Source: Sulfurospirillum sp.
GTDB taxonomy: Bacteria; Campylobacterota; Campylobacteria; Campylobacterales; Arcobacteraceae
Direction: 5' to 3'
DNA length: 64,000 bases
Assembly (NCBI GenBank): GCA_030491005.1
Contig: JAKZMJ010000002.1
Span: forward strand, 124,001-188,000
Program-made: the position numbers and the translations under genes
Notes under the pieces: model-generated
Told to the model about the DNA's origin: nothing
Databases searched by the model: none
The model's input: only the letters and a program-made list of their open reading frames with translations
Shown: positions 50,554 to 60,291 of the stretch, piece by piece
Numbering within the stretch: the stretch's first letter is position 1
How the letters are laid out: each line of letters starts with the position of its first letter

Positions 50554-51142
50554 AATAATCTTAAGTACAGTTATAGTAGCTTTGGTTTTTATTGTTGGTT
50601 GTTCTACACAACAAAGTATAAGCGAAGAATCTTTAGGTTTAAGAAAAACTGATATATATACAGAAAACACTACCCAAGGTGATAAAACTATGTATGGTAA
50701 AGAATCTGCTGGTACATCAAAAATATTTAGTAGAGCATTTGAGAATTCACCTCCTATGATACCTCATGATACAGAAGGTATGATGCCAATTACTATATCT
50801 TATAATGCGTGTACAGGATGTCATGTTCCAGCAGTTGCATCCTCTATGAATGCAACTCCTATTCCAAAAACTCACTTTACAAGTTTTAGACCTACAACTT
50901 CATTGGCAAGTGATGGAAGAATAATGAAAAATGGAAAAAAAATTGTTAATACTTCTGATATAAAAACTAGTTCAAAAGAATTAGGTCATTTATCGGGTTC
51001 AAGGTTTAATTGTACACAATGTCATGCTCCACAATCAACAGGAAAATTAGTCGTTGAAAATGAATTTGAAGCAGACTTTAGAAAAAAAGGTGCTAATAAA
51101 ACTTCTAATTTAATGGATAATATTAATGAGGGTGTAAAATAA
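50540..51142 (+). CDS. napB: Diheme cytochrome c NapB
   Basis: 200 residues. Two haem motifs, CTGCH (about 94) and CTQCH (about 159), with the distal His residues around them; delivers electrons to NapA. The N-terminus ends VGCST, so the signal is lipoprotein-like, which would tether this usually soluble subunit. Length is somewhat above typical NapB. Confidence 0.93.
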   Translation: MKISKIILSTVIVALVFIVGCSTQQSISEESLGLRKTDIYTENTTQGDKTMYGKESAGTSKIFSRAFENSPPMIPHDTEGMMPITISYNACTGCHVPAVASSMNATPIPKTHFTSFRPTTSLASDGRIMKNGKKIVNTSDIKTSSKELGHLSGSRFNCTQCHAPQSTGKLVVENEFEADFRKKGANKTSNLMDNINEGVK

Positions 51143-51147
51143 AGCAG

Positions 51148-51627
51148 ATGAAAAGAAGAGATTTTTTTTCTTCTTTTTCTTTATCTTCTAGTGAAGATAA
51201 AAATAAAGAAAATCTTATAAGACCTCCTTATTTTAAAGGTGAAAATGATTTTTCAAAACAATGTATAAGCTGTGATGCTAGATGTGTTTCTTCTTGTGAT
51301 GAAAATATCATTTTTCTATCTAAAAATAAAACACCCTATCTTGATTTTTCAAATGGTGGCTGTACATATTGTGATGAATGTGCAAATATTTGTCATAAGA
51401 ATGTACTAAACTTAGAGTTTAAAAAACATATTTCTTCTAGTATTACTCTTGATATAACAAAGTGTTTAAGCTGGAATGATGTCATGTGCTTTTCATGTAA
51501 AGACCCTTGCTTAGATGATGCAATTTCGTTCTTAACTATGTTTAAACCAGAGATTTTAAATAATTGTACTTTGTGTGGTTTTTGTATTAGTAGATGTCCA
51601 AGTAATGCTATTAGTATTAACGCTTAG
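51148..51627 (+). CDS. napF: Ferredoxin-type protein NapF
   Basis: 159 residues with MKRRDFFSSF at the N-terminus and several Cys clusters (CISCDARCVSSC, CTYCDECANIC, CFSCKDPC, CTLCGFCISRCP). NapF is thought to help cluster insertion into NapA in the cytoplasm. Last gene of the visible unit; napL and napD, usual in Campylobacterota, do not follow. Confidence 0.9.
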   Translation: MKRRDFFSSFSLSSSEDKNKENLIRPPYFKGENDFSKQCISCDARCVSSCDENIIFLSKNKTPYLDFSNGGCTYCDECANICHKNVLNLEFKKHISSSITLDITKCLSWNDVMCFSCKDPCLDDAISFLTMFKPEILNNCTLCGFCISRCPSNAISINA

Positions 51628-51796
51628 AAGATAAATATATAGAATTTTTTCCTTATTTCATATTCTAGCTAATAATTGTATGGTAATTTGATATATTTTT
51701 TAAGATTAGATAATTTTTGTATATAAATTGCAACATCTACTTGGTTATAATAATAAGTGATTTTAGATACAATAATATTAATAGAAAATTAAAAGG

Positions 51797-52783
51797 TTGA
51801 AAATGATACTAAAATCAATAATTATTCATCAAATAAAAAAGGAAGCTGGTGCAACTAATAATACTGAGGTATATAAAACAACCTCAGTTTTAGATAAGAA
51901 TAATACTAGTGTTAAAAAAATAATTAATTCACTTGAAGAATCATTTTCAAAAAAAACATTAAAACGAGCCAAATTTTCTGAAGATGGTTTTAAAAATAAA
52001 ATCAATAATTTTAACAATATAAATATAATAGATTCATCTTCAACTTTAATAGATGATTTGCAAGCTAGAATAAATGGTATTCCTCAAGCGAAAGGTGGAT
52101 ATTTAGTATTTGCAGAATATACAACAAATCAAGATTTTTTAGCAGTATTTCTTGTAAGAAATACTGATGGATCTAAACTAACAGCAAGTGCAGGAAGTTG
52201 GGATTTAGATACTACCCAATACTTAGATGTAGAACATTTTGCAATGGGTGCAAAAATAAACTTAACTATTTTAAATAGTCAGTCAAGTGATAGATATATC
52301 TCATTGATTAAAGGAAATACAGATATTTCAGGTTATTTTGAAGCTTGGATTGGAATTGACGATGCAAAACAAGAAAATAAAGATGCTAAAGCTTTATATA
52401 ATATATCTACTAATATTAATTTACCAGAAGGCATGACAGATAGAGATAATTTAAAAAAGATGATATTTGACTATGTAAAAGGAAGAAGTGATAAAATAGT
52501 AAACTTACATGAATTAAGTCAATATATTTATAATGATAGAGATTATATATCAAATTATTGTCAAAATAATGAAATAGATATAGATGGTGAATTTAAAATA
52601 AATAATTCAAATCTAAAAAGATTTTATACAATATCTGCCACAGTAAATGGTATCGCATTATCAGCCCCTAGAAGTAGTTTTAATGAAGATATGATTTCCT
52701 TTATTGATGGAAAGGTTATTATTAATTCAGCAGAACTTGTTCAACGACTTCAAGAGGAAATGAATAGTAGTATTGATGAGTAA
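51797..52783 (+). CDS. Nucleoid-associated protein (NdpA/YejK)-like
   Basis: 328 residues. The start MILKSIIIHQIKKEAG and the segments GGYLVFAEYTTNQDFLAVFLVRNTDGS and RYISLIKGNTDISGYFEAWIGI match the 37-kDa nucleoid-associated family (PF04245-like), which binds DNA. Here it is not in a housekeeping context. It is followed 2 bases later by a membrane protein gene and then a restriction-modification pair, so a defence-related role is possible but unproven. Confidence 0.75.
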   Translation: MKMILKSIIIHQIKKEAGATNNTEVYKTTSVLDKNNTSVKKIINSLEESFSKKTLKRAKFSEDGFKNKINNFNNINIIDSSSTLIDDLQARINGIPQAKGGYLVFAEYTTNQDFLAVFLVRNTDGSKLTASAGSWDLDTTQYLDVEHFAMGAKINLTILNSQSSDRYISLIKGNTDISGYFEAWIGIDDAKQENKDAKALYNISTNINLPEGMTDRDNLKKMIFDYVKGRSDKIVNLHELSQYIYNDRDYISNYCQNNEIDIDGEFKINNSNLKRFYTISATVNGIALSAPRSSFNEDMISFIDGKVIINSAELVQRLQEEMNSSIDE

Positions 52784-52785
52784 AA

Positions 52786-53910
52786 ATGGAAAATTTAAAT
52801 AATTTAATTGAAGTATTATTTAATTGTAATGATACTTCAATTGATTCTCTTATTATAAAATCTAAAAAATTAGAAATATCAAAAGATATTTTAATTAAAT
52901 TTAATATCTCTTTTGATGAAGAAAAAGAAGGTATTCGTATTGATTTATCACGGCAAAGTATTAAGATATACAAAAATAAAATAGATTGTATTAGAGAATT
53001 TAATGGAAACATTGAGCAGTCAATTATTGTTTTGGATGATAAAATATCTTTTATAAATCTTGAAAATAATACTAATATCTTTTTTGAAAATTTAATTTAT
53101 TCTTATAAAATAAGAAAATTACTTATTGAAAAAAAGTTTGTTTCATATCATGAAGAATTTGGGAAAAAATTTATTTTATTATCTGAAACTAAACCTAAAA
53201 TTGAAATCAGTTACAAAGGTAAAGATTTAGAATTTTATAATGGTAGATATGATTTAAAAAATATTTATAATAAATTAGATACAAAACTAGAAGAAAATGA
53301 ATATATTAGTTTTTTTAGAGATAATTTTATACAACAAGCTGAGAATATTTCTAATTTTGATAATAGATTTTTAAATACATTAAAAGTAATTAATATAATT
53401 TATGAAAAATCTAATCGTGAATTTGAGTTATATAAAAGTAAATTTTCACTTGAAGAATTTAAATCAACACTAGAAGAAGAAAAAACTAAATATTTTAAAA
53501 CTTTACAAGATACTTTATCTGATTTTTTTAGTAAAATAAACTCACTACCAATCCAATTTGGAGTATATGCTTATCTAATATTTAAATTTGAAAAAGATAT
53601 TATTCCTTTATTTATAATTAGCAGTATTATAATAATTTGGAGTATTTTTAGTGTTTATACAATGCACTACATGAAATTAGGAGTGGAACATTTAAATATA
53701 AAATTTAAACTTATTTTTAAAAAGATTTCTAAAAAAGAAATATTTGATAATGCTAGTTTAAAACTTGATAAAGATGCTGTTGATGATAGAGTAAAACAAA
53801 TTAATGGTTTAATATTTTGGTATCAATTTGTAACAGTTCTTGTTACAATTGGATTTATATGTTTAGCAATTTATTTAATTTATAATTCTTCATCTACTAT
53901 TGAAATTTAA
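52786..53910 (+). CDS. Membrane protein of unknown function, partner of the NdpA-like gene
   Basis: 374 residues. Long Asn/Lys/Glu-rich soluble part, a coiled coil at about 210-240, then two or three membrane segments (FGVYAYLIFKF...IIPLFIISSIIIIWSIFSVY; FWYQFVTVLVTIGFICLAIYLIY) at the C-terminus. No known domain seen. The start is 2 bases after the NdpA-like stop, so it is translationally coupled. The architecture (soluble sensor part plus C-terminal membrane segments) recalls effector halves of two-gene defence systems; this is inference. Confidence 0.65.
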   Translation: MENLNNLIEVLFNCNDTSIDSLIIKSKKLEISKDILIKFNISFDEEKEGIRIDLSRQSIKIYKNKIDCIREFNGNIEQSIIVLDDKISFINLENNTNIFFENLIYSYKIRKLLIEKKFVSYHEEFGKKFILLSETKPKIEISYKGKDLEFYNGRYDLKNIYNKLDTKLEENEYISFFRDNFIQQAENISNFDNRFLNTLKVINIIYEKSNREFELYKSKFSLEEFKSTLEEEKTKYFKTLQDTLSDFFSKINSLPIQFGVYAYLIFKFEKDIIPLFIISSIIIIWSIFSVYTMHYMKLGVEHLNIKFKLIFKKISKKEIFDNASLKLDKDAVDDRVKQINGLIFWYQFVTVLVTIGFICLAIYLIYNSSSTIEI

Positions 53911-53983
53911 TACTGTAATAATTTTATTCTTTGTATTAAAGATAAACTAACTAGCATAATATAAAAAAATAAGGAAATAAAAT

Positions 53984-54829
53984 ATGTCTAATATACTTAA
54001 AGCATTTATAAATATTGTAAACAACCATCAAGTTAATATAACAAATGTAACACAAGGCAATAATCGAGCAAATAATATGGGTGAAGGTTTAGAAACATAT
54101 ATTAAAGATATTTTTGCAAGTACTACAAATGAAACAAATGAACAAAAAAAATTAGAAAAACTAGCAAGTATATACTCATATCAAGGTAATAAAAATAATC
54201 CACCTGATTTAATAATAAGAAAGAGTGATGCAATAGAGGTTAAAAAATTAGAATCAAAAAATAGTGCAATTGCATTAAATAGTTCATATCCAAAAGCAAA
54301 ACTTTATGCGAATAGTCGAATGATAACTAAAGCTTGTAAAGAGTGTGAAGAATGGGATATAAAAGACATGCTTTATGCCGTAGGATATGTTAACAAATCT
54401 CATTTAAAATCATTATGGTTAGTTTATGGAGATTGTTTTTGTGCTGATAAAGAAACTTATGAAAGGATTAAAACTACTATTTCAAGTGGTATTACTACTA
54501 TACCTGATGTAGAATTTACAGAAACTAAAGAGTTAGGAAAAGTTAAAAAAGTTGATCCTTTAGGTATTACTGATTTAAGAATTAGAGGTATGTGGCATAT
54601 TGATAATCCAAATAAAACTTTTAATTATATTTATACTTATGATGATACAAAAGATTTTCAATTAATATGTTTAATGAAAAAAGACAAATATGATTCTTTG
54701 CCGAGTGAAAATAAAGTAGCTATTGAAAATTTAGAAAATGAGAATGTATCGGTTCAAAATATAAGAATAAAAAATCCAAATAATCCAATTCAATTAATAG
54801 ATGCAAAACTATTAGTTTTTATAGTTTAG
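53984..54829 (+). CDS. NgoPII-type restriction endonuclease
   Basis: 281 residues. [40 protein letters not shown] (Asp and Glu-x-Lys of a PD-(D/E)XK site at about 65-90) and [10 protein letters not shown] match the RE_NgoPII family, whose members cut within GGCC. It ends 4 bases before the methyltransferase start. Confidence 0.85.
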   Translation: MSNILKAFINIVNNHQVNITNVTQGNNRANNMGEGLETYIKDIFASTTNETNEQKKLEKLASIYSYQGNKNNPPDLIIRKSDAIEVKKLESKNSAIALNSSYPKAKLYANSRMITKACKECEEWDIKDMLYAVGYVNKSHLKSLWLVYGDCFCADKETYERIKTTISSGITTIPDVEFTETKELGKVKKVDPLGITDLRIRGMWHIDNPNKTFNYIYTYDDTKDFQLICLMKKDKYDSLPSENKVAIENLENENVSVQNIRIKNPNNPIQLIDAKLLVFIV

Positions 54830-54833
54830 TATT

Positions 54834-55904
54834 ATGAATATAATATCTCTATTCTCAGGTGCAGGAGGATTAGATTTAGGATTTGAAAAAGCAGGTTTTA
54901 AAACTATTTGGGCAAATGAATATGATAAAGAAATTTGGGAAACATTTGAAAAAAATTTTTCAAATACTATTTTAGATAGAAGAAGTATTTCAAAAATTCC
55001 ATCAGATGAAATACCTGAAACATTAGGACTTATTGGTGGTCCACCATGTCAAAGTTGGAGTGAAGCAGGAAAATTAAGAGGAATCAAAGATGAAAGAGGA
55101 CAATTATTTTTTGAATTTATACGAGTTTTAAGAGATAAAAAACCTTTATTTTTCTTGGCTGAAAATGTTTCGGGTATGTTGGCAAGTAAGCATAGTGAAG
55201 CACTAGAAAATATTAAAAATCATTTTATTAATAGTGGATATAATTTATCATTGAAACTTTTAAATGCACATGACTACAAAGTACCACAGACAAGAAAAAG
55301 AATATTTTTTATTGGCTTTAGAAAAGATTTAAATATAACTTTTAAATTTCCAAAGGGCTTTTCAAAAAAGAATTTTTTAAAAGATGTAATTGACGATTTA
55401 AAAGATAATGTAATATCCGCAAAATATAAAAACTACACCAACTTAAATGACTGTAAAATAGCTAATCATGAATATATGACAGGTGGATTTTCATCAATGT
55501 TTATGTCAAGAAATAGAGTAAGATCTTGGGATGAACCATCATTTACAATTCAAGCAGGTGGAAGACATGCCCCATTACATCCACAAGCTCCTAAAATGGA
55601 ACTAGTTGAAAAAGATAAAAGAATATTTGTAAAGGAATGTGAAGAATTATATAGAAGATTAAGTATTAGAGAATGTGCAAGAATACAAACATTTCCAGAT
55701 AGTCATAAGTTCTACTATAATAATTTAAGTGCTGGTTATAAAATGGTAGGAAATGCCGTACCTCCCAATCTTTCATATTATTTGGCAAAAAAGATAATGG
55801 AAGATTTAAGAGGTATTTATACTAATAGAGCAGTTAAACTAACAAGTTTACCTACTTATGTATCTGAGATTAAAAATATATCAAATTTGGTACTAGATTT
55901 CTAG
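54834..55904 (+). CDS. DNA (cytosine-5-)-methyltransferase, partner of the NgoPII-type enzyme
   Basis: 356 residues with C5-methyltransferase motifs in order: [27 protein letters not shown] (catalytic Cys), [24 protein letters not shown] and [12 protein letters not shown]. Expected to methylate the sequence cut by the upstream enzyme. Specificity is inferred from the partner. Confidence 0.93.
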   Translation: MNIISLFSGAGGLDLGFEKAGFKTIWANEYDKEIWETFEKNFSNTILDRRSISKIPSDEIPETLGLIGGPPCQSWSEAGKLRGIKDERGQLFFEFIRVLRDKKPLFFLAENVSGMLASKHSEALENIKNHFINSGYNLSLKLLNAHDYKVPQTRKRIFFIGFRKDLNITFKFPKGFSKKNFLKDVIDDLKDNVISAKYKNYTNLNDCKIANHEYMTGGFSSMFMSRNRVRSWDEPSFTIQAGGRHAPLHPQAPKMELVEKDKRIFVKECEELYRRLSIRECARIQTFPDSHKFYYNNLSAGYKMVGNAVPPNLSYYLAKKIMEDLRGIYTNRAVKLTSLPTYVSEIKNISNLVLDF

Positions 55905-56147
55905 TTTATTGCAGGACTTAAACTTTATAAAAGTTGTTTGTTTTTCTGGGGGAGGGTAGTATAGAAAGTAAATGGTTTTTATATACTACAATTTATCATT
56001 AAGTCGAAGATTTTAGAAAAAGATTTTTTAATTGCTATTATTTATTATGCACTTGTAGTTATATGATACAATGTCAAATAAATTAAGAAAAATAAGCTAT
56101 AAAATTTACTTAAACATATAGTTTTTTTTAGGAATTATAGGAAATCA

Positions 56148-58091
56148 ATGGCACTAATAGATTTACAAAATATATCCAAGCAATATGACACAAAAATTAT
56201 TTTAAAAGATATCAATTTTACTATTCAAGAAGGTCAAAGAATTGCTATTTTAGGTCAAAATGGTCAAGGTAAATCTACTTTAATGAAGATAATTACAGGT
56301 GATGTTAAAGAAGATTCAGGCATTCGCTCTATTGGTAAATCTATTAAAATAGAGATGTTAGATCAAAGGGTGCAATTTAAAGAAAACCTAAGTGTAAGAG
56401 ATGCAATTTTATCACAATTAACTTCGCTACAAGATGCAAAAAAGCAATATGATGACTTACTTATTAAACTAGCTTCAAATTATGAAGATAAAGAACTTTT
56501 AAACAAACAAAGTGAACTAGCTTCATATTTAGATTATCATAATGCTTGGGATTTAGACAATATGATTGAAAGAGTTTTACAAGAATTTGCTCTAAAAGAA
56601 TATGAACATAAGAATGTAAATATTCTAAGTGGAGGTGAGCAACGCCGTGTTGCTCTTGCGGGATTAATTTTGAAAAAACCTGATATCTTACTTTTAGATG
56701 AACCTACTAATCATCTTGATGTTTATATGGTGGAATTTTTAGAAGAATTGTTAGTTAAAAATAAATTTACACTTATATTTATATCTCATGATAGATATTT
56801 TATAAATAATCTTGCAAGTAATATAGTGGAGATTAGTGATGGTAATTTAAGAAAATTTCATGGAGGATATTCTGCATATTTAGAACAAAAACAAGAACTT
56901 TTAGCAAATATGCAAAAAGACCAAAAAAATCTAATAAGACTTTTTAAAGCAGAAGCACATTGGATGCAAAGAGGTGTAACAGCTAGGCGAAAAAGAAATG
57001 AAAGAAGAAAAGCACAATACTTGGAACTTAAACAACAAGTAAAATCAAACCCATCACAAATAAACAAAATGTCACTTGATTTACAAAGAGAACAAAAATC
57101 ATTTAATAGTGAAAATACAAGAACAATAAATAAGAAAAAAATGCTTTTTGAATTAAAAGATATCACAAAAAGTTTAGGGGATAAACTTCTTATTAAAAAC
57201 TTTTCAACAAGAATATTACAAAAAGACACCATAGCAATAGTTGGTCCAAATGGTACAGGAAAATCTACTTTATTAAAAATATTTATAGAAAAACTAAAAG
57301 TTGATAAGGGTTTATTTAAAAAAGGTGAGTTTAAAGTAGGATATTTTGATCAACAAAGAGAAATGTTAAGTGATGATGCTACTATTATGGATATGTTTTG
57401 TCCTATGGGTGGAGATAGAATTGAGCTAAATGATGGAAGAGAGATGCACGTTTACGGGTATTTAAAGAACTTTCTTTTTCCAAAAGAATATTTAAATAAA
57501 AAAATAGGTTTATTAAGTGGTGGTGAAAAAAATAGAGTTGCACTTGCACTTTTATTTACTAAAAAAATAGATTGTTTAGTACTTGATGAACCTACAAATG
57601 ACTTAGATATACCTACTATTAATATACTTGAAGAATATTTACAAAGTTTTCAAGGTGCTTTGATATTCGTATCTCATGATAGATATTTTGTAGATAAAAT
57701 TGCTAAGAAACTTTTTGTTTTTCAAGGAAAAGATGGACAAATAATGGAAAGTTTTCAAAAGTATACCCAATACTTAGAAATAGAAAAAGAATTAAGTACT
57801 TTAGATGACTTAAATAAAGAATATACTCCTGTAAAAGAAAAAAAGATTACAAATAATAACAATAAATTATCATATAAAGATAAAAGAGAATATGAACTTT
57901 TACCAAAACAACTTGAAGATCTTGAAAAACAAATAGCAGATATTAATATCTGCCTTAGCGATCCTGCTTGTTATGAGGAAAAAGGCTTAATTAAACTTTC
58001 AGGTGAACTGCAAAACTTAGAAAATATTTATGAAACAAAAGTTGAAAGTTTTTTAAAATTAGAAGAATTACTAGAAAGTTTTAATTTATAA
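56148..58091 (+). CDS. ABC-F ATPase, Uup type
   Basis: 647 residues. Two ATP-binding halves: Walker A GQNGQGKST and GPNGTGKST, signatures LSGGE in both, Walker B ILLLDEPTNHLD and CLVLDEPTNDLD. An inter-domain linker precedes the second half and a Lys-rich coiled coil forms the C-terminus (about 575-647), as in Uup. Acts on ribosomes or branched DNA rather than transport. Confidence 0.92.
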   Translation: MALIDLQNISKQYDTKIILKDINFTIQEGQRIAILGQNGQGKSTLMKIITGDVKEDSGIRSIGKSIKIEMLDQRVQFKENLSVRDAILSQLTSLQDAKKQYDDLLIKLASNYEDKELLNKQSELASYLDYHNAWDLDNMIERVLQEFALKEYEHKNVNILSGGEQRRVALAGLILKKPDILLLDEPTNHLDVYMVEFLEELLVKNKFTLIFISHDRYFINNLASNIVEISDGNLRKFHGGYSAYLEQKQELLANMQKDQKNLIRLFKAEAHWMQRGVTARRKRNERRKAQYLELKQQVKSNPSQINKMSLDLQREQKSFNSENTRTINKKKMLFELKDITKSLGDKLLIKNFSTRILQKDTIAIVGPNGTGKSTLLKIFIEKLKVDKGLFKKGEFKVGYFDQQREMLSDDATIMDMFCPMGGDRIELNDGREMHVYGYLKNFLFPKEYLNKKIGLLSGGEKNRVALALLFTKKIDCLVLDEPTNDLDIPTINILEEYLQSFQGALIFVSHDRYFVDKIAKKLFVFQGKDGQIMESFQKYTQYLEIEKELSTLDDLNKEYTPVKEKKITNNNNKLSYKDKREYELLPKQLEDLEKQIADINICLSDPACYEEKGLIKLSGELQNLENIYETKVESFLKLEELLESFNL

Positions 58092-58133
58092 TTAGTTACA
58101 ATTAAGAATTAATAATATTTTATAAGGGAAACT

Positions 58134-58577
58134 ATGACACTAAAAGAACAATTAAAAATAGATTTAAAAAATTCTATGAGAAATAAAGAAATAGTAAAAA
58201 GAGATTGTATAAGAGCTATTAATACTATGATTAAACAAGTTGAAGTTGATGAAAGAATAGAATTAGATGATAAGGCTATTGTAAAACTTATTCAAAAAGG
58301 TATTAAACAAAGGCTAGAAGCTATTGTACAGTATGAAAAAGCATCAAGAGAAGATTTAGTACAAAAAGAGCAAGAACAAATAGATGTTTTTAGCTTATAT
58401 TTACCAAAACAATTAAATGAAGAAGAATTAAAAGCTAAATTAGAAGAAATTATGAAAAAAAATGATATTACTTCTAAAAAAGAAATTGGAAAAATAATGG
58501 GCATTGCGAGTAAAGAACTAGCTGGAACTGTAGACGGAAAAAGAATAAGTGAGATGGTTAAAAATTTATTAGTTTAA
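58134..58577 (+). CDS. GatB/YqeY domain protein
   Basis: 147 residues: MTLKEQLKIDLKNSMRNKEIVKRDCIRAINTMIKQ and the C-terminal helical bundle GIASKELAGTVDGKRISEMVKNLL. Resembles the tail domain of GatB; the free-standing protein's role is unclear, possibly tRNA binding. Next to a diguanylate cyclase gene. Confidence 0.9.
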   Translation: MTLKEQLKIDLKNSMRNKEIVKRDCIRAINTMIKQVEVDERIELDDKAIVKLIQKGIKQRLEAIVQYEKASREDLVQKEQEQIDVFSLYLPKQLNEEELKAKLEEIMKKNDITSKKEIGKIMGIASKELAGTVDGKRISEMVKNLLV

Positions 58578-58598
58578 TTTTTCACTAAAGGATATATA

Positions 58599-59858
58599 AT
58601 AGAAAATCAAATTAAATCTATATCAAATGAAGAACTTATAGCTTTATATAAAGACAAGATATTATCTATGCCTGAAGAATTGAAAAAAGAGTTTGATGAA
58701 ATATCTAAAACATATGATTTAAATTTTATAGAATCTAATAAATTAAAAGAATTAATTCCAAAATTAAACAAACATGAACAAGATGAATTAAAAGAAAATA
58801 CTCAAATAGATTTACAAAAAATACTTGATATATTATTTAAAAGAGTAAATATAAACAATCTTAGAAGTTTAAATATACTATTTTCAAAAGCACTTACTCC
58901 CTCTATTGATGTGGGGTTTAATCCTGAGATAGAAAAAATTTCAAAAGAATTAAATATCCGTCCTGAACTACTTTTTAATATTGCTATGCAAGAGAAAATG
59001 TCAAATTGTATTAATAGTCGTTTTATTAATGATAAGAAAATAATTAATAAAATAAGTTCTAATATTTCAGATCTTTTAAGTTTAGTTGAGCAGCGATTTG
59101 AAAATACTCTTAAAAATACAGGAGATGGTTCAATTGCTATTTCAAATATTAAAACAAAAATTAAATCAATAAAAATTAATAATGTTGGATTAGAACAATT
59201 GGTTTTTTTACAAAACGAACTAATTAATTCAGCATTAAGCATTGAAAATGAGATTGATAATGTAGGAAAAACAATACTAAGTTCAAAGTCAGAAATCTCT
59301 ATCCTACAAAATAAAATAAGCAAGCTTGAAAATGAATTAGAAAAAACAAAAGAAGAAAGTTCAAGAGATGATTTAACCGAATTATTAAATAGAAAAGCAT
59401 ATGAAAAAGAAGCTTCCAAACTTGAAAGTTTATATTCAAGAAGCCAAAATAATTATGCAATTGTTTTTATAGACCTCGATAATTTTAAAAAAGTTAATGA
59501 TACATATGGGCATAGTGCGGGGGATATGGTACTTGTTAAATTTTCAAAATTTTTAAAAAAAGAAACTAGAGGTTTGGATATAATAGCTAGATATGGTGGA
59601 GAAGAGTTCGTTGCAATATTAAATTTTACTATCATTGAAGAGTTAGTGAGATATTTAAAAAGAATAAAAAATATAATAAATGAAAATGTATTTTTGTATA
59701 AAGAAAAGAAAATAACAGTTACATTTTCAGCAGGTGTAGCAATAAGAAATAATCATTCTTCTTATAAGGATACGATACACAAAGCTGATACATTATTATA
59801 TAGGGCAAAAGATCAAGGTAAGAATAAAATTATTCTTGAAAATGGACTCGTTTTGTAA
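58599..59858 (+). CDS. Diguanylate cyclase (GGDEF), apparently with an AUA start
   Basis: 396 residues from the first ATG at 58668. The coding frame is plausible from 58599, ATA followed by ENQIKSISNEELIALYKDK, with AAAGG eight bases before it and no ribosome site near 58668. C-terminal GGDEF domain: SSRDDLTELLNRKAYEKEAS, IVFIDLDNFKKVNDTYGHSAGD, then GGEEF (active site) at about 320 of the shorter form. A helical sensor part (about 80-240) has no known fold. Makes cyclic di-GMP. Confidence 0.8.
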   Translation: MENQIKSISNEELIALYKDKILSMPEELKKEFDEISKTYDLNFIESNKLKELIPKLNKHEQDELKENTQIDLQKILDILFKRVNINNLRSLNILFSKALTPSIDVGFNPEIEKISKELNIRPELLFNIAMQEKMSNCINSRFINDKKIINKISSNISDLLSLVEQRFENTLKNTGDGSIAISNIKTKIKSIKINNVGLEQLVFLQNELINSALSIENEIDNVGKTILSSKSEISILQNKISKLENELEKTKEESSRDDLTELLNRKAYEKEASKLESLYSRSQNNYAIVFIDLDNFKKVNDTYGHSAGDMVLVKFSKFLKKETRGLDIIARYGGEEFVAILNFTIIEELVRYLKRIKNIINENVFLYKEKKITVTFSAGVAIRNNHSSYKDTIHKADTLLYRAKDQGKNKIILENGLVL

Positions 59859-59881
59859 AGAATATATAAGATAGGGGAAAT

Positions 59882-60211
59882 ATGAAAAAGTTAGTATGCA
59901 GTTTTTTATTATTAACAAGTATTTGTTTTGCACAAGAAAATAAGATAAATCAAGTAGATTGCTTAATTTTAAAAGACGAAGATTCTATTATATGTAAATA
60001 TTCTATTGAACGCTTAGAGTATGAAAAAGAAATAGAAATTCAATGGATAGACCCAGATAATGAGCTTTCAAGAAATAGAAAAATAATTATACCACTTGGT
60101 CATAGTTCAATTTATGATTTTAGGTATATAACAGGTAGGCAAAAAGGTGTGTGGATATTTAAAGTTATTGATGATAAAAAAGAATATACTACTAGTTTTA
60201 AATTAGAATAA
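59882..60211 (+). CDS. Small secreted protein of unknown function
   Basis: 109 residues with a cleavable signal MKKLVCSFLLLTSICFAQE. Mature part is beta-rich (EIEIQWIDPDNELSRNR; GHSSIYDFRYITGRQKGVWIFKVI) and has two Cys. It starts 21 bases after the cyclase stop, so probably in the same transcript. Confidence 0.75.
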   Translation: MKKLVCSFLLLTSICFAQENKINQVDCLILKDEDSIICKYSIERLEYEKEIEIQWIDPDNELSRNRKIIIPLGHSSIYDFRYITGRQKGVWIFKVIDDKKEYTTSFKLE

Positions 60212-60291
60212 AGTATATTTATTAAATTTTAATTGATATTTAGTTAACATAATTGTCTTAAATATAAGTAAATTACAAGGTATAAACTCTA

